Shown one piece after another: positions 24,824 through 33,252 of a stretch of 64,000 bases of DNA. Numbering within the stretch: position 1 is the stretch's first letter; each line of letters begins with the position of its first letter. The translations under genes were made by a program, and so were the position numbers. Source of the DNA: Candidatus Thorarchaeota archaeon (GTDB lineage: Archaea > Asgardarchaeota > Thorarchaeia > Thorarchaeales > Thorarchaeaceae). The notes under the pieces were generated by a model. It searched no databases, was not told where the DNA came from, and saw only the letters and a program-made list of their open reading frames with translations. The DNA lies in assembly GCA_011365025.1 (NCBI GenBank), contig RDOF01000008.1:27127-91126 (forward strand), read 5' to 3'.

Positions 24824-25657
24824 ATGGCAGGATCCGATTGCAGCGAGTATGAGAAGCTAGCTGAGAAGCATGGCGCAAAGGGCGAGAACGAAGAAGCCAA
24901 GACCATGTTTATCGGTGCCGCCGAATGCTGGAAACGATGGGAGTCTTTTAGCAAGAGTGCTAAGTGTTTTGAAAGAGCATATGAACATGCTATGCTTCTG
25001 CAGGATTATGCCACGGCTGCAGACGTGATGCTTAAGGGAGGCAACGCATGGATAAAAGAGGGGCACCATGAAAGGCTTGAGATTAACTACCAGATTGCCG
25101 CAGAAGCATTCATCTTGGCGGCAGAAAAAGAAAAAGACCCTAATTACTTTGTGAAGGGAGCGTTCTGCGCCATTACGGGGGGTGATATGGAACTTGCAAA
25201 GCAGCTAGTTCATGCTGCGGCAGAAACGGCCAGAGACCACTTCAAGGAACTCGTCATTCTTGCTGTAATGCTGACTGAATACCACTTTGGAGATGGCTAC
25301 AAGTATATCGATGAGGTTCTTGGAGATCGAGTTTCGGGGCACGTAGTAAGCGAGGCACAGAGATACTTCTACTTGATTTTCACTGGCTTTGTGCGGACGA
25401 CTCTAGAATCGGAAGCAGCTGTCACAATAAAGAGTTTGGTCGAGAGCACAGGTCTCGAGGAGCAGAAGTTGATAGAGCTTGTTGAGAAGGGAATCCAGGA
25501 AGGCTACATACCAGCATTTCATGACCGCGACTCGGGGGAGCTCGTTGTTGATACAGACCGATATGATATTGACACATTGTCGCTGCGGAAAGGGCCCATT
25601 CTCAGTAGAGACCTTGAAGACCCCGGAGCTTGGGACGTAGACCTAGACGAGGACTGA
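24824..25657 (+). CDS. SNAP-like helical (TPR) protein
   Basis: 277 residues, all-helical. The N-terminal 110 residues have Ala/Tyr/Lys-rich helical repeats (AKTMFIGAAECWKRWESFSKSAKCFERAYEHA, DYATAADVMLKGGNAWI) like alpha-SNAP/TPR proteins. The C-terminal third (TIKSLVESTGLEEQKLIELVEKGIQEGYIPAF) resembles the winged-helix end of PCI-type domains. It is acidic at its end (DVDLDED). A soluble scaffold role is likely. The start is ATG 24824; GTG 24812 in the same frame overlaps the GGAG and is less likely. A larger related-looking protein is at 54548. Actual relationship to eukaryotic SNAP needs structure comparison. Confidence 0.72.
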   Translation: MAGSDCSEYEKLAEKHGAKGENEEAKTMFIGAAECWKRWESFSKSAKCFERAYEHAMLLQDYATAADVMLKGGNAWIKEGHHERLEINYQIAAEAFILAAEKEKDPNYFVKGAFCAITGGDMELAKQLVHAAAETARDHFKELVILAVMLTEYHFGDGYKYIDEVLGDRVSGHVVSEAQRYFYLIFTGFVRTTLESEAAVTIKSLVESTGLEEQKLIELVEKGIQEGYIPAFHDRDSGELVVDTDRYDIDTLSLRKGPILSRDLEDPGAWDVDLDED

Positions 25658-25826
25658 TTCAGAGGGTGTTACGCCGACTGGAGGTCTATGCATAGAACAT
25701 TGAAAACCATTCGAGAACTATTGCATAGCACAATCAACTTGCATTATGGATATTGCTCAGCGATAGTATTTTTAGTACGATTGCTGAACTTGACAATTGC
25801 CGGCGCTAAGATAAGTGGTGATTCAG
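25658..25826. other. Short intergenic region
   Basis: 169 bases without a gene, A/T-rich between 25740 and 25790 (for example TATTTTTAGTACG), probably holding the promoter of the small gene at 25827. Confidence 0.3.
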
Positions 25827-26045
25827 ATGGCTGAAGGGCTGAAATGGCTACAATGCCCCGTCTGCAAAAAGACAATATTCTGGGAAGTACCGAATGAAGC
25901 ATTGAAGGGAGTGAAGCGGTTCCCAGTTGCTATTGTTATTCGTCATCAGGATCATCATCTTGTATGCTATATAGACAGCCACTATCAGCTTGCTGATGCG
26001 GAGGTTGCCATCGCATATGTCGAGGGCAAATCAAAAGAAGAGTGA
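25827..26045 (+). CDS. Small protein with CxxC zinc-finger-like start (72 aa)
   Basis: 72 residues. The N terminus LKWLQCPVCKKTIFW gives one CxxC pair; no second Cys pair follows, except a lone Cys in HHLVCYIDSHYQ. The middle (FPVAIVIRHQDHHLVCYID) is a strand pattern seen in small archaeal proteins, perhaps a metal-binding beta fold with several His. ATG 25827 is favoured by GGTGA upstream. It ends close to a convergent helical gene. Function unknown. Confidence 0.7.
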   Translation: MAEGLKWLQCPVCKKTIFWEVPNEALKGVKRFPVAIVIRHQDHHLVCYIDSHYQLADAEVAIAYVEGKSKEE

Positions 26046-26076
26046 CAGCTGCCCCTATCGGTCCTTCTTGCCAAGC

Positions 26077-26697
26077 TCACGAATCAAGACCTTGGTCAAT
26101 AGCCCACTCCAATACACGTGATGCTTGAGCACTTGCCATATTCCATGTTCGAAGCTTAGCAACAAGATTCCTGATACCTGCCACCCAATCCTCAAGTAGC
26201 GTTCGAATTCGGCTACATAGAGCAGGGTCATCCGCATCGCGAAGATGTGGCAGCAACTTGTCCACCAAACTCTGTGAGAGCACCAATATTGTTTCGAGTC
26301 GGGCAATCCACTCTTGACGGGGAAGGCCAGTCAGGGTCTGCGCTACTGCGAGATGATAGTCGTATTGAGCTGTGAGATATCTTAGCCTCCAGCTAAGCAC
26401 CTCGAGCAAGATAGTTTTGTATGCCTCGCTTGGAGAGGTCTTAATTAGAAGCGTAAGAAACCGCTCACACATTTCATCGGCGGATTGACTTGCGTCATAG
26501 TAAAGTGCCATAGCTTTTTGGTGTTGCTCATTATTCATGCTGTCCTCTGCATCGTTAACTGCCTTGGAGAATCTCTCAAGGAGCATTCTTGTGAAACCGT
26601 CTCGGCCGACTTGTTCACTTTCTCTTTTTGTCACGAGCACCACCGGTTCGTAGCCCAACGCAAGGAGCGTATCTCTAGACTTTTTCAGCCTATTCAT
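26077..26697 (-). CDS. Helical protein of unknown function
   Basis: 206 residues, soluble and predicted nearly all helical (FSKAVNDAEDSMNNEQHQKAMALYYDASQSA, then ILLEVLSWRLRYLTAQYDYHLAV). No metal-binding or catalytic motif is visible. The pattern resembles four-helix-bundle or MIT-like helical hairpins, but not clearly. ATG 26697 lacks a clear ribosome site. It is separated by 145 bases from the MBL gene, which lies upstream on the same strand. Family not recognised. Confidence 0.62.
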   Translation of the reverse strand: MNRLKKSRDTLLALGYEPVVLVTKRESEQVGRDGFTRMLLERFSKAVNDAEDSMNNEQHQKAMALYYDASQSADEMCERFLTLLIKTSPSEAYKTILLEVLSWRLRYLTAQYDYHLAVAQTLTGLPRQEWIARLETILVLSQSLVDKLLPHLRDADDPALCSRIRTLLEDWVAGIRNLVAKLRTWNMASAQASRVLEWAIDQGLDS

Positions 26698-26842
26698 GGC
26701 GGAATAGCCAATTCTGGAGTTAGGTTAGTCCCAGCTGAATGAGCCATTTGTCCAGATATCTATTGTAGTAATACATGTACTTGTAATTTTAAACGCCCTA
26801 AAAGATGTCTATGATGTAATAACACAGCAGAGAGGACAAAAA

Positions 26843-27817
26843 TCATAGGGGAGGCAGATTTCCGACTTTATACTCGTCCGTAGCTTCCGTCCACCTCATG
26901 AATGCCTCATCAGGAGGGTATTGTTTATAGAGCTCAGGGCGGTTTGCCTCCAGGCATTCGTTTTCTACACCCGCCAATTCGGCCATCGACAGGACACGGT
27001 GACCAAATGACTGTGCCGAATCCAGCACTGAAGCAATCCATGTCTTCCAGCTGGGTGACCGCATAAGGTGATGGTCAACTACCAAGAGCGGAATCTTTGA
27101 AGTCAGGGTGTGAAGTGAACGCAGCGATTCTGCTCCATGAGGCCTTGAGAACTTATCCAGATATATTGGAGGACCACCTATTATTGCGGCATTGGGAGCT
27201 AGGGATACTATATAATCAAGCGACGCCTGTGCGACAGGGCCTTGGACATCAGGTGCGAACAAGACCCCAATGTCATCATACTCTATAAAAGCTGCAACGA
27301 CAAACCCAAGACTTGTATCCGTTGGCCCATGAGGGAGCGCGGGAGAATATGTCACAGTTGTGTTGCCAAAAGAATAGCTACTCCCATCACTCCAATGTAT
27401 CTGGTTTGCCAAATCTTTGACATCCTTCTCGAAGTAAAACCCTCGACGACGCTGGGACGCATTTATCCTATCACGATAATCCTTGGCGAGGATAACTTTC
27501 CCTTCGCAAATCCGCTGCAGCTCTTCTCTGGAAGAAAGTGTGTATCTGAAATCAGTAAAGCCAGGACGGACATGATCGAAATGATAGTGCGAAATAGATA
27601 GAATATCGGCAGTTCTTGCAGAAACGAAGATTTTCTGAAGCACATTTAGCAATTTGCGATACTCCTTGGGATGTGGCTCCAGTCTATATCGCATTGAGAG
27701 TGCCGCTGATGGATCCATAAGAAGAGTAACATCAGGAGTTCGAATCATAGTGCATAACGAACGGACCCCCATGCTTTCAGCCGCTATAGGTTCGATTGAG
27801 ATTTCGCCAATGTTCAC
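26843..27817 (-). CDS. UPF0282-type metallo-beta-lactamase-fold hydrolase
   Basis: 324 residues. The metal-binding motif is SISHYHFDHVRPG (HxHxDH form), with more metal ligands expected at SPALPHGP and VVDHHLMR. The start with SIEPIAAESMGVRS and LLMDPSAAL is typical for archaeal UPF0282, an MBL-fold family found in nearly all archaea whose substrate is unknown. GTG 27817 overlaps the stop of the Nudix gene by 4 bases (GTGA), so both are translationally coupled. Confidence 0.88.
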   Translation of the reverse strand: MNIGEISIEPIAAESMGVRSLCTMIRTPDVTLLMDPSAALSMRYRLEPHPKEYRKLLNVLQKIFVSARTADILSISHYHFDHVRPGFTDFRYTLSSREELQRICEGKVILAKDYRDRINASQRRRGFYFEKDVKDLANQIHWSDGSSYSFGNTTVTYSPALPHGPTDTSLGFVVAAFIEYDDIGVLFAPDVQGPVAQASLDYIVSLAPNAAIIGGPPIYLDKFSRPHGAESLRSLHTLTSKIPLLVVDHHLMRSPSWKTWIASVLDSAQSFGHRVLSMAELAGVENECLEANRPELYKQYPPDEAFMRWTEATDEYKVGNLPPL

Positions 27818-28308
27818 TCTGATACCATCCTGTAGTAGTTCAGGGTATACCTACCATTGGCCTGAACAAGCTCTGCCTCATATAGCTGAGATGCATTGGC
27901 CGGATTCATGAAGCCTTTGAACATGTGATAGTCAGAAGGAAGGAAGGTATCCTTGTTGTCCTCAATCTCTGACAACGTAAAGAGAGCAAGATCACCCTCG
28001 CGATGATTAGACTCAAAGGAAGATATTGTGGCATAACTAACAAAGATAAGAAAATGAGAAACAAGTTCTCCACTAGGCTGAACCAGTCGTTCTGATACGA
28101 AGCCGCGATATGAGAAATCCTCTACAATCTTGCATCCAGTTTCTTCAACAATCTCTCTGATGGCTGCGTCATGAATGTGTTCGCCCAACCCGACCTTTCC
28201 CCCAACCAAACTCCAGAGTCCCTCATAAGGGGCACTACGACGCTTTATGAACAGGAATTTGCCTTTGCATTGTAAAATCGCAATTGCAATTGGTAGAACC
28301 TTGGGCAT
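27814..28308 (-). CDS. Nudix hydrolase
   Basis: 164 residues. The Nudix box is GGKVGLGEHIHDAAIREIVEETG (Gx5Ex7REVxEExG form, with I for V), at about residues 37-59. Nudix enzymes hydrolyse nucleoside diphosphates linked to another group. The N-terminal ILQCKGKFLFIKRRSAPYEGLW is the usual substrate side. Start ATG 28308 has GGAGGC about 10 bases upstream. It is coupled to the MBL gene and divergent from cca. Confidence 0.9.
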   Translation of the reverse strand: MPKVLPIAIAILQCKGKFLFIKRRSAPYEGLWSLVGGKVGLGEHIHDAAIREIVEETGCKIVEDFSYRGFVSERLVQPSGELVSHFLIFVSYATISSFESNHREGDLALFTLSEIEDNKDTFLPSDYHMFKGFMNPANASQLYEAELVQANGRYTLNYYRMVSE

Positions 28309-28368
28309 CGCTATAAGCGCCTCCGATTTGTGCGATTAGTCATCACCTCTTCCATTTCGCTTTGTTCC

Positions 28369-28374
28369 TTTAAA
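28369..28374 (+). promoter_or_regulatory. Likely TATA box of cca
   Basis: TTTAAA 87 bases before TTG 28456. It would lie inside the reading frame if the earlier GTG at 28330 were used, so it supports the later start. Confidence 0.35.
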
Positions 28375-28455
28375 GCTAGAGGAAAGAAGAATACCTTAGC
28401 AGAAAAGGCGAAGATTCTTAGCGATTGGATAGGCAGAATCTGTAAGGTCGATAAG

Positions 28456-29916
28456 TTGACGAGATTCCTTGACAGAGAAATCAGAGAGAGTATTCTAGCG
28501 GAAATTCGACCAACAAGAGAGGAAGTTCAAAAACAAAAGGAAGCAGTTTCAAGGATTACTGAGAGCCTGTCGGATTTCACGGACTGCCAATGGGAATACC
28601 TCTACATTCAAGCGGAGGGGTCGACAGGGAAGAAGCAGACACAGCTAAGGGGCGCATCGGACCTAGATATCTTTGTGGTGCTAAGTCCAAGTGATTACCC
28701 AGAGGTTCGCGTAGGGGGTCAAAAAGCAAGAAGAGCAGCAGTCGATGAGATAATGGAGGGCCTTGTTGATAGCTGGTTCATACCCGCCTTGAAGGGGCTT
28801 GAACCAGACAATATGCAAAAAACCTACTCGCAACATCCATACCTGTCAGCCAAGATGGATGGCTTTGATGTGGATATTGTGGGATGCTTCGAAGTGTCCG
28901 CGCAGGAGCTTTCTGCTTCGGGACCAATTAGTGCGATGGATAGAACTATACATCATTCGGAGTACGTCAATCTCCACCTTGAGGATCAGAGCAGAGATGA
29001 TGTGAGGATTCTCAAGTCCTTTGCCCGAGCAAGTCATGCATACGGCGATACATGCGCAGTGGGAAGAATGGGATTCACAGGTTATGCCTTGGAAATACTA
29101 ATCATTCAAAATGGCAGCCTTCAAAGAGCATTGAATGCAATAGTCAATCTCGATACGACTCCATCGGATCCCGAAGGAAGGCCGCTTTCCATCCTCAAGG
29201 AGAAGGCTACCTTCAGAGATGATTACGTATTCATAATTGATCCAACAGATTCGAACAGGAATGTTGCATCAAGTTTCGATGAGAGAGCAGTAAAGCTCCT
29301 GAAGCTTCTTGCCAAAAGTCTCCTTCATGAGGTCGAGGAGGGAAATGCGAATCGAGTTCGAGAGATGATAATAGAGAAGCCAATTCAAGCACACGAAATT
29401 CCGCGTTCCATTATGGAGCATTCAATTGTCTTCGAATTTGAAGCTGAGAAGACCTACCACTATACCGTTCTTAGAGACAAGCTGTATAGCTTGGGAAAAC
29501 TTGTGGCAGGACAACTTCAGAAGGAACCAACCGGAGAGAGTAGGTTCGGGCCAGCAATCTTCGAGGTGTATTTTGAAGGCAATTTGTATAGTTTGGCATT
29601 CTTGCTTGGCAGAATGCGCGCTCCCAACACCTATCTTTCCAAGGGACCCCCATTGAGTCTAGTTAATGCTGTTGAGGAGTTCAAGAGAGCCCATTCTGGC
29701 ACCATAGAAAAAGAGGAACACATCTGGACAACAAGGACGCGGGTACATACTACAGCAATTGAATTGGCCGAAAGCCTCATTGCGCAGCATGGCATTAAGG
29801 GGCTTGGCAGAAAGAAGCCAGAAGAAACTTCAAGGAAACTACTCAGAATCATCCATGATTACGTGCTTCCTGTTGAAGAAGAATTTCCAATGGTGAAGGG
29901 CAGAGAATTAGTTTGA
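28456..29916 (+). CDS. cca: CCA-adding enzyme (archaeal class I tRNA nucleotidyltransferase)
   Basis: About 486 residues. It adds or repairs the CCA end of tRNA without a template. The nucleotidyltransferase head carries EGSTGKKQTQLRGASDLDIFV (GS and DxD motif) and a third Asp in DGFDVDIVGCFE. Middle and tail parts (DDVRILKSFARASHAYGD, GFTGYALEILII, RTRVHTTAIE) match archaeal Cca. The frame is open back to GTG 28330, but archaeal Cca normally begins shortly before the ILAEIRPTREE helix; TTG 28456 follows AAGGT and is preferred. It overlaps the next gene by 4 bases. Confidence 0.92.
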   Translation: MTRFLDREIRESILAEIRPTREEVQKQKEAVSRITESLSDFTDCQWEYLYIQAEGSTGKKQTQLRGASDLDIFVVLSPSDYPEVRVGGQKARRAAVDEIMEGLVDSWFIPALKGLEPDNMQKTYSQHPYLSAKMDGFDVDIVGCFEVSAQELSASGPISAMDRTIHHSEYVNLHLEDQSRDDVRILKSFARASHAYGDTCAVGRMGFTGYALEILIIQNGSLQRALNAIVNLDTTPSDPEGRPLSILKEKATFRDDYVFIIDPTDSNRNVASSFDERAVKLLKLLAKSLLHEVEEGNANRVREMIIEKPIQAHEIPRSIMEHSIVFEFEAEKTYHYTVLRDKLYSLGKLVAGQLQKEPTGESRFGPAIFEVYFEGNLYSLAFLLGRMRAPNTYLSKGPPLSLVNAVEEFKRAHSGTIEKEEHIWTTRTRVHTTAIELAESLIAQHGIKGLGRKKPEETSRKLLRIIHDYVLPVEEEFPMVKGRELV

Positions 29917-31010
29917 ATGGAGGAATGAGTGCAGTGACAGACAACCAACTAGCTTTCATAACTATGGAACAGAATGCAGAACACCGTCAGCAATTTCCGA
30001 AGCCACACATCGAAGCTTTTGAAATACCGCTTAGAATTGAAATGGCTCTTGAATACCTAGGCCAGTCTGGTGTGATGAGCGGAGTGAGGAAAGTCAGCAG
30101 CAAAGAGGCGAGTATGGATGACATTCTCGAGGTGCATTCCCCGTACTTGGTTGATACGGTCCGTTTGATGTCAGACCTCGGAAATGGATATCTTGGAGAG
30201 TCTGCCTACGCGAGTCCAGATCTTCTCTTCTCTTCTCTCTGTGCAGCAGGAGGGGCAATTGCAGCATCAAGAGAGATACTCGAAAGACGTTCGCGACATG
30301 CATTTGCGCTAATTCGACCACCAGGACATCACGCTGCCGTTTCGTGCCCAGGGGGACTATGCTACTTTAACAATATTGCAGTGGCCGTGAGAAATGCCAT
30401 GAAGCATGAGAGAGTGAAACGGGTGTCAATCATTGATTTTGATGACCATTTTGGAAATGGTACGGCGGAGATATTCTATGCAGACCCCTCAGTTCAATAC
30501 ATTTCTATTCACGAGTATGACTATGAGACCTTTGGAATAGGTCACTACGAAGAACTCGGATATGGAGAAGGAGAAGGTACGAATATCAACATTCCCCTGC
30601 TCGAATCGTCTTCTGATGCAAGCTACTCAGCTGCATTTGATAAAATAGTCAAGAGAGCTGTCAAGAGCTTCCATCCAGACATCATCGCCGTTTCGGCAGG
30701 GTATGATCCTCACTATGCAGATCCCGTTGGAAACATGGACACCGATTCGCGGACATTTTGGAGAATTGGCTCATTAGTAAGAGAACTGGTAGAAACCATG
30801 AATCTCCAAGGATCGTTTTGGGCTCTTGAAGGAGGGTATAATCCCTTCACGATTGGTCCATCGATACATAGTACCCTTGAAGGACTGAAGGGGAACCCTA
30901 TTCCCAAACTTCCAGACCAAATCGACAGAGAAACTTACGACACCTTGGAAGAGAGCAATGAAGAGGTGATTGAGAAGGTTCTGGAAACCATATCGCCCTA
31001 CTTGGGCTAG
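29913..31010 (+). CDS. Histone deacetylase-like (HDAC superfamily) amidohydrolase
   Basis: 365 residues of the arginase/deacetylase fold. Motifs are ALIRPPGHHAAVSCPGG (active His pair), CYFNNIAVAV, IIDFDDHFGNGT (zinc Asp and His), VSAGYDPHYADP and FWALEGGYNP. Family members remove acetyl groups from lysine, polyamines or acetoin-related compounds; in archaea the substrate (for example Alba or histones) is seldom known. TTG 29913 overlaps the cca stop; ATG 29925 and GTG 29934 are alternatives, with GGAGGA between. It is coupled to cca and followed by eS26 on the same strand. Confidence 0.92.
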   Translation: MNGGMSAVTDNQLAFITMEQNAEHRQQFPKPHIEAFEIPLRIEMALEYLGQSGVMSGVRKVSSKEASMDDILEVHSPYLVDTVRLMSDLGNGYLGESAYASPDLLFSSLCAAGGAIAASREILERRSRHAFALIRPPGHHAAVSCPGGLCYFNNIAVAVRNAMKHERVKRVSIIDFDDHFGNGTAEIFYADPSVQYISIHEYDYETFGIGHYEELGYGEGEGTNINIPLLESSSDASYSAAFDKIVKRAVKSFHPDIIAVSAGYDPHYADPVGNMDTDSRTFWRIGSLVRELVETMNLQGSFWALEGGYNPFTIGPSIHSTLEGLKGNPIPKLPDQIDRETYDTLEESNEEVIEKVLETISPYLG

Positions 31011-31025
31011 ACGAGATGCACAATG

Positions 31026-31031
31026 TTTTAA
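31026..31031 (+). promoter_or_regulatory. TATA box of the eS26 gene
   Basis: TTTTAA, 55 bases before TTG 31081, in the short gap after the deacetylase gene. Confidence 0.45.
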
Positions 31032-31080
31032 GTGCAGCCGAGTTGGGCACTGTTAGAACCGCTAAGGATGGAAAACAGAC

Positions 31081-31353
31081 TTGGGCAAAAAGAGAAAATC
31101 AGGTGGCCGAAGCAAAGGCAAATCCGGAAAAGCCGGAACGGTGCAATGTTCGAAATGCGGTCGTATAGTGCCAGCAGACAAGGCCAAGAAGTACACTAAG
31201 CGTGTATCGACGGTCGACCCTCAATTGGCACGTGAACTTCGACAACAGGGCAGCTATATTCAAACCCGCAGAATGACGCAGTACTATTGCATTAGTTGTG
31301 CCGTTCATGCAGGCAAAGTGCAAATTCGGCAAGCGTCTGACCGTAGAACCTGA
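31081..31353 (+). CDS. rps26e: Ribosomal protein eS26
   Basis: 90 residues. It is a small-subunit ribosomal protein near the mRNA exit channel. The Gly/Lys/Ser-rich N terminus, VQCSKCGRIVPADKAKKY, a middle VSTVDPQLARELRQQGSYI and YYCISCAVHAGKVQIR give two CxxC pairs for zinc. eS26 is present in eukaryotes and in TACK/Asgard archaea but not in most Euryarchaeota, so it is a lineage marker here. TTG 31081 is the start. Confidence 0.95.
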   Translation: MGKKRKSGGRSKGKSGKAGTVQCSKCGRIVPADKAKKYTKRVSTVDPQLARELRQQGSYIQTRRMTQYYCISCAVHAGKVQIRQASDRRT

Positions 31354-31442
31354 GGACGCAGAATATTCAAACACGCGATGCCAGACCTCGTATTTAGAAT
31401 CCTGCTTGAGGCTGAACCCCATTGACCTAGTCGGTAGTCCAA

Positions 31443-32033
31443 ATGATGAAAAAGCCAAGTCTGTTGCGTTTCATTCAAGTACTTCCCCGGCTTTCACCGT
31501 ACGGGGAGTTTAGTCTGAAAGATCTACCGGGGTCAGGACGAAGGGTTGATGTTCTCTGTAGGACTTTGTCAGCCTGCTTTGATTGGGGTCCCACAACTTG
31601 GAATAAGGATAATCTCGAGCTTGCTGCAGTGATTAATGATGAAATAGCTCTTGTATTCAAAAATCCACCTTCTGACGAGATTAGGGGAGAGAAGTCATGG
31701 GCAAAGGCAATTAGAAGCGCCTTGAAGGGAAATCCTCCGCCTTTTGTCGAAAGGAGGGAAGTTGACTTGGCATCGTTCGTCCAGAAGGCCATTTCCTCGC
31801 CAAATACTGAAACATTGGCATTAGATGAGGAAGGAGCTGTTACTGATAGTGTGTGGGCACTGAAGCCTCAAGAAGTAACCAACATCATTGTTGGTGACCA
31901 AAAGGGATATGATGAAAAGGCGAAGAGAACTCTCGCAAAGCATAGCATTTATCGCATTTCACTTGGTGAAATAAGCTATCTTGGCAGTCACTGTGTAGCT
32001 GCGATGATTGCTTTGTTTGAAAGGATGGAATAA
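31443..32033 (+). CDS. trmY: tRNA pseudouridine(54) N1-methyltransferase TrmY
   Basis: 196 residues of the SPOUT class (DUF358). TrmY methylates pseudouridine 54 of the tRNA T loop to m1-pseudouridine with SAM. Hallmarks are GEFSLKDLPGSGRRVDVLCRTLSACF, the strand TETLALDEEG, VTNIIVGDQKGYDEKAKR (knot) and SLGEISYLGSHCVAAMIALFERM. ATG 31443 is followed by a second ATG, and a TTG lies later; the exact start is open. Next to eS26 and a PadR gene (2-base gap). Confidence 0.93.
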   Translation: MMKKPSLLRFIQVLPRLSPYGEFSLKDLPGSGRRVDVLCRTLSACFDWGPTTWNKDNLELAAVINDEIALVFKNPPSDEIRGEKSWAKAIRSALKGNPPPFVERREVDLASFVQKAISSPNTETLALDEEGAVTDSVWALKPQEVTNIIVGDQKGYDEKAKRTLAKHSIYRISLGEISYLGSHCVAAMIALFERME

Positions 32034-32035
32034 TA

Positions 32036-32395
32036 GTGTCCGGGAATCCAGAGCACAACCCACAAGGCGAGCAGCCAAAGGCAATGATTAGACTTCAAAA
32101 CAAACTCACGAAGGAGATGCTTTGGATGTACATTCTCCGATTGCTACAAGAGAGACCTCATTATGGGTATGAGATTAAGGAGCTGGTTACAAAGAGATTT
32201 GGATTCTCCCCGGCCACAGTGAGCGGATATGCAATCATCTATCGTTTGACCAAGGACGGCTTAATTGTTGGTCAGAGAAAGGATGATTCCCCGCGCAAGT
32301 ACTATGAGATTACGGAAGAGGGGAGGGAAGCTATGAGAGGGGCCAAGGGATTCCTCTCCGAAACATTGGATAGGGTGTTCGATCTCACAGAATAG
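32036..32395 (+). CDS. PadR-family winged-helix regulator
   Basis: 119 residues. The PadR core is LTKEMLWMYILRLLQERPHYGYEIKELVTKRFG, then PATVSGYAIIYRLTKDGLIVG and RKYYEITEEGREAM. These dimeric repressors often respond to drugs or phenolic acids and control transporters. GTG 32036 starts 2 bases after the trmY stop, so both are likely on one transcript. The target is not evident. Confidence 0.92.
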   Translation: MSGNPEHNPQGEQPKAMIRLQNKLTKEMLWMYILRLLQERPHYGYEIKELVTKRFGFSPATVSGYAIIYRLTKDGLIVGQRKDDSPRKYYEITEEGREAMRGAKGFLSETLDRVFDLTE

Positions 32396-32446
32396 ACAGG
32401 AACACGCTTCCTCGACCGCCCAAGTCATCGAGTTTTCCCGGTGGTT

Positions 32447-33178
32447 TCATTCACCGTTGCTTTTTCCCTTCTGAGCAGCACCGATAATCTTTCTTGCATA
32501 AAGCAAACGCTGAGCCACGGTTATGTGGGAGAGGATACCGACTATGAAGATACATACCACTAGGATATTGGTTAGGTTCAGTACGACGAAGAAGTCCATC
32601 ACGCCCACAGGCATAATCGAGAGAAAGCCCATCCAAATGTTGGTAGGAGGCAAAGCCAAAAGAAGAATGCCAATGATAGTTAGAATTAGCTTCTCCTGAC
32701 GTTCAGCTATACCCACCGTGCAGCTCTCCATGCCACCTACCGACTCAGCCTTTGCACGAGTGAAGCTTGCCATAATCATGCCAAAGAGTGCAAAGAAGCC
32801 CCAAAACCAATGCACATAGCTATCACCCGATGCGTAGGGCCACCACGGAATCAAGATGATGCTTGTAGGACCAAGCATAAGGCCAAGCATGAAGAAGTAT
32901 TCAGCATACCGGTCCAGAGTGTGGTCGAAGGTAGCGCCAAAAGGAGATGCCAGATTCGCCGCGCGTGCCACAGCACCATCAAACATATCCAAAACCACGG
33001 TAAGAATCATAAAAGCGAGTCCGATGAGGAGATCACCCAAGAAAAAGAAATACGCAGTTAATATTGCTATGAGTACTGTAAGACCGGTAATCATGTTGGG
33101 CGTGATGCCCGTTTTGGCCAGCGCCGCGCCTATTGGTCTCATCACTCTTTGGTATCGTTCTCTTAGTTTTCCAAGCAT
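32447..33178 (-). CDS. CDP-alcohol phosphatidyltransferase, probably archaetidylinositol phosphate synthase
   Basis: 243 residues with about five or six membrane helices. The CDP-alcohol transferase motif is DMFDGAVARAANLASPFGATFDHTLDR (DGxxARx8Gx3Dx3D form). It joins a CDP-activated lipid to an alcohol, here probably inositol-1-phosphate, since an inositol-1-phosphate synthase is in the window (20053) and archaeal homologues make archaetidylinositol phosphate. ATG 33178 is used; GTG 33187 is possible. It ends 52 bases from a convergent PadR gene. Confidence 0.88.
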   Translation of the reverse strand: MLGKLRERYQRVMRPIGAALAKTGITPNMITGLTVLIAILTAYFFFLGDLLIGLAFMILTVVLDMFDGAVARAANLASPFGATFDHTLDRYAEYFFMLGLMLGPTSIILIPWWPYASGDSYVHWFWGFFALFGMIMASFTRAKAESVGGMESCTVGIAERQEKLILTIIGILLLALPPTNIWMGFLSIMPVGVMDFFVVLNLTNILVVCIFIVGILSHITVAQRLLYARKIIGAAQKGKSNGE

Positions 33179-33252
33179 GAGCTTCACTTATCCAGAACCC
33201 GGGGTCGGGCTTCGCCCACTTTCAGCGCGCTAATAAACGTGTTGTGGGATGC

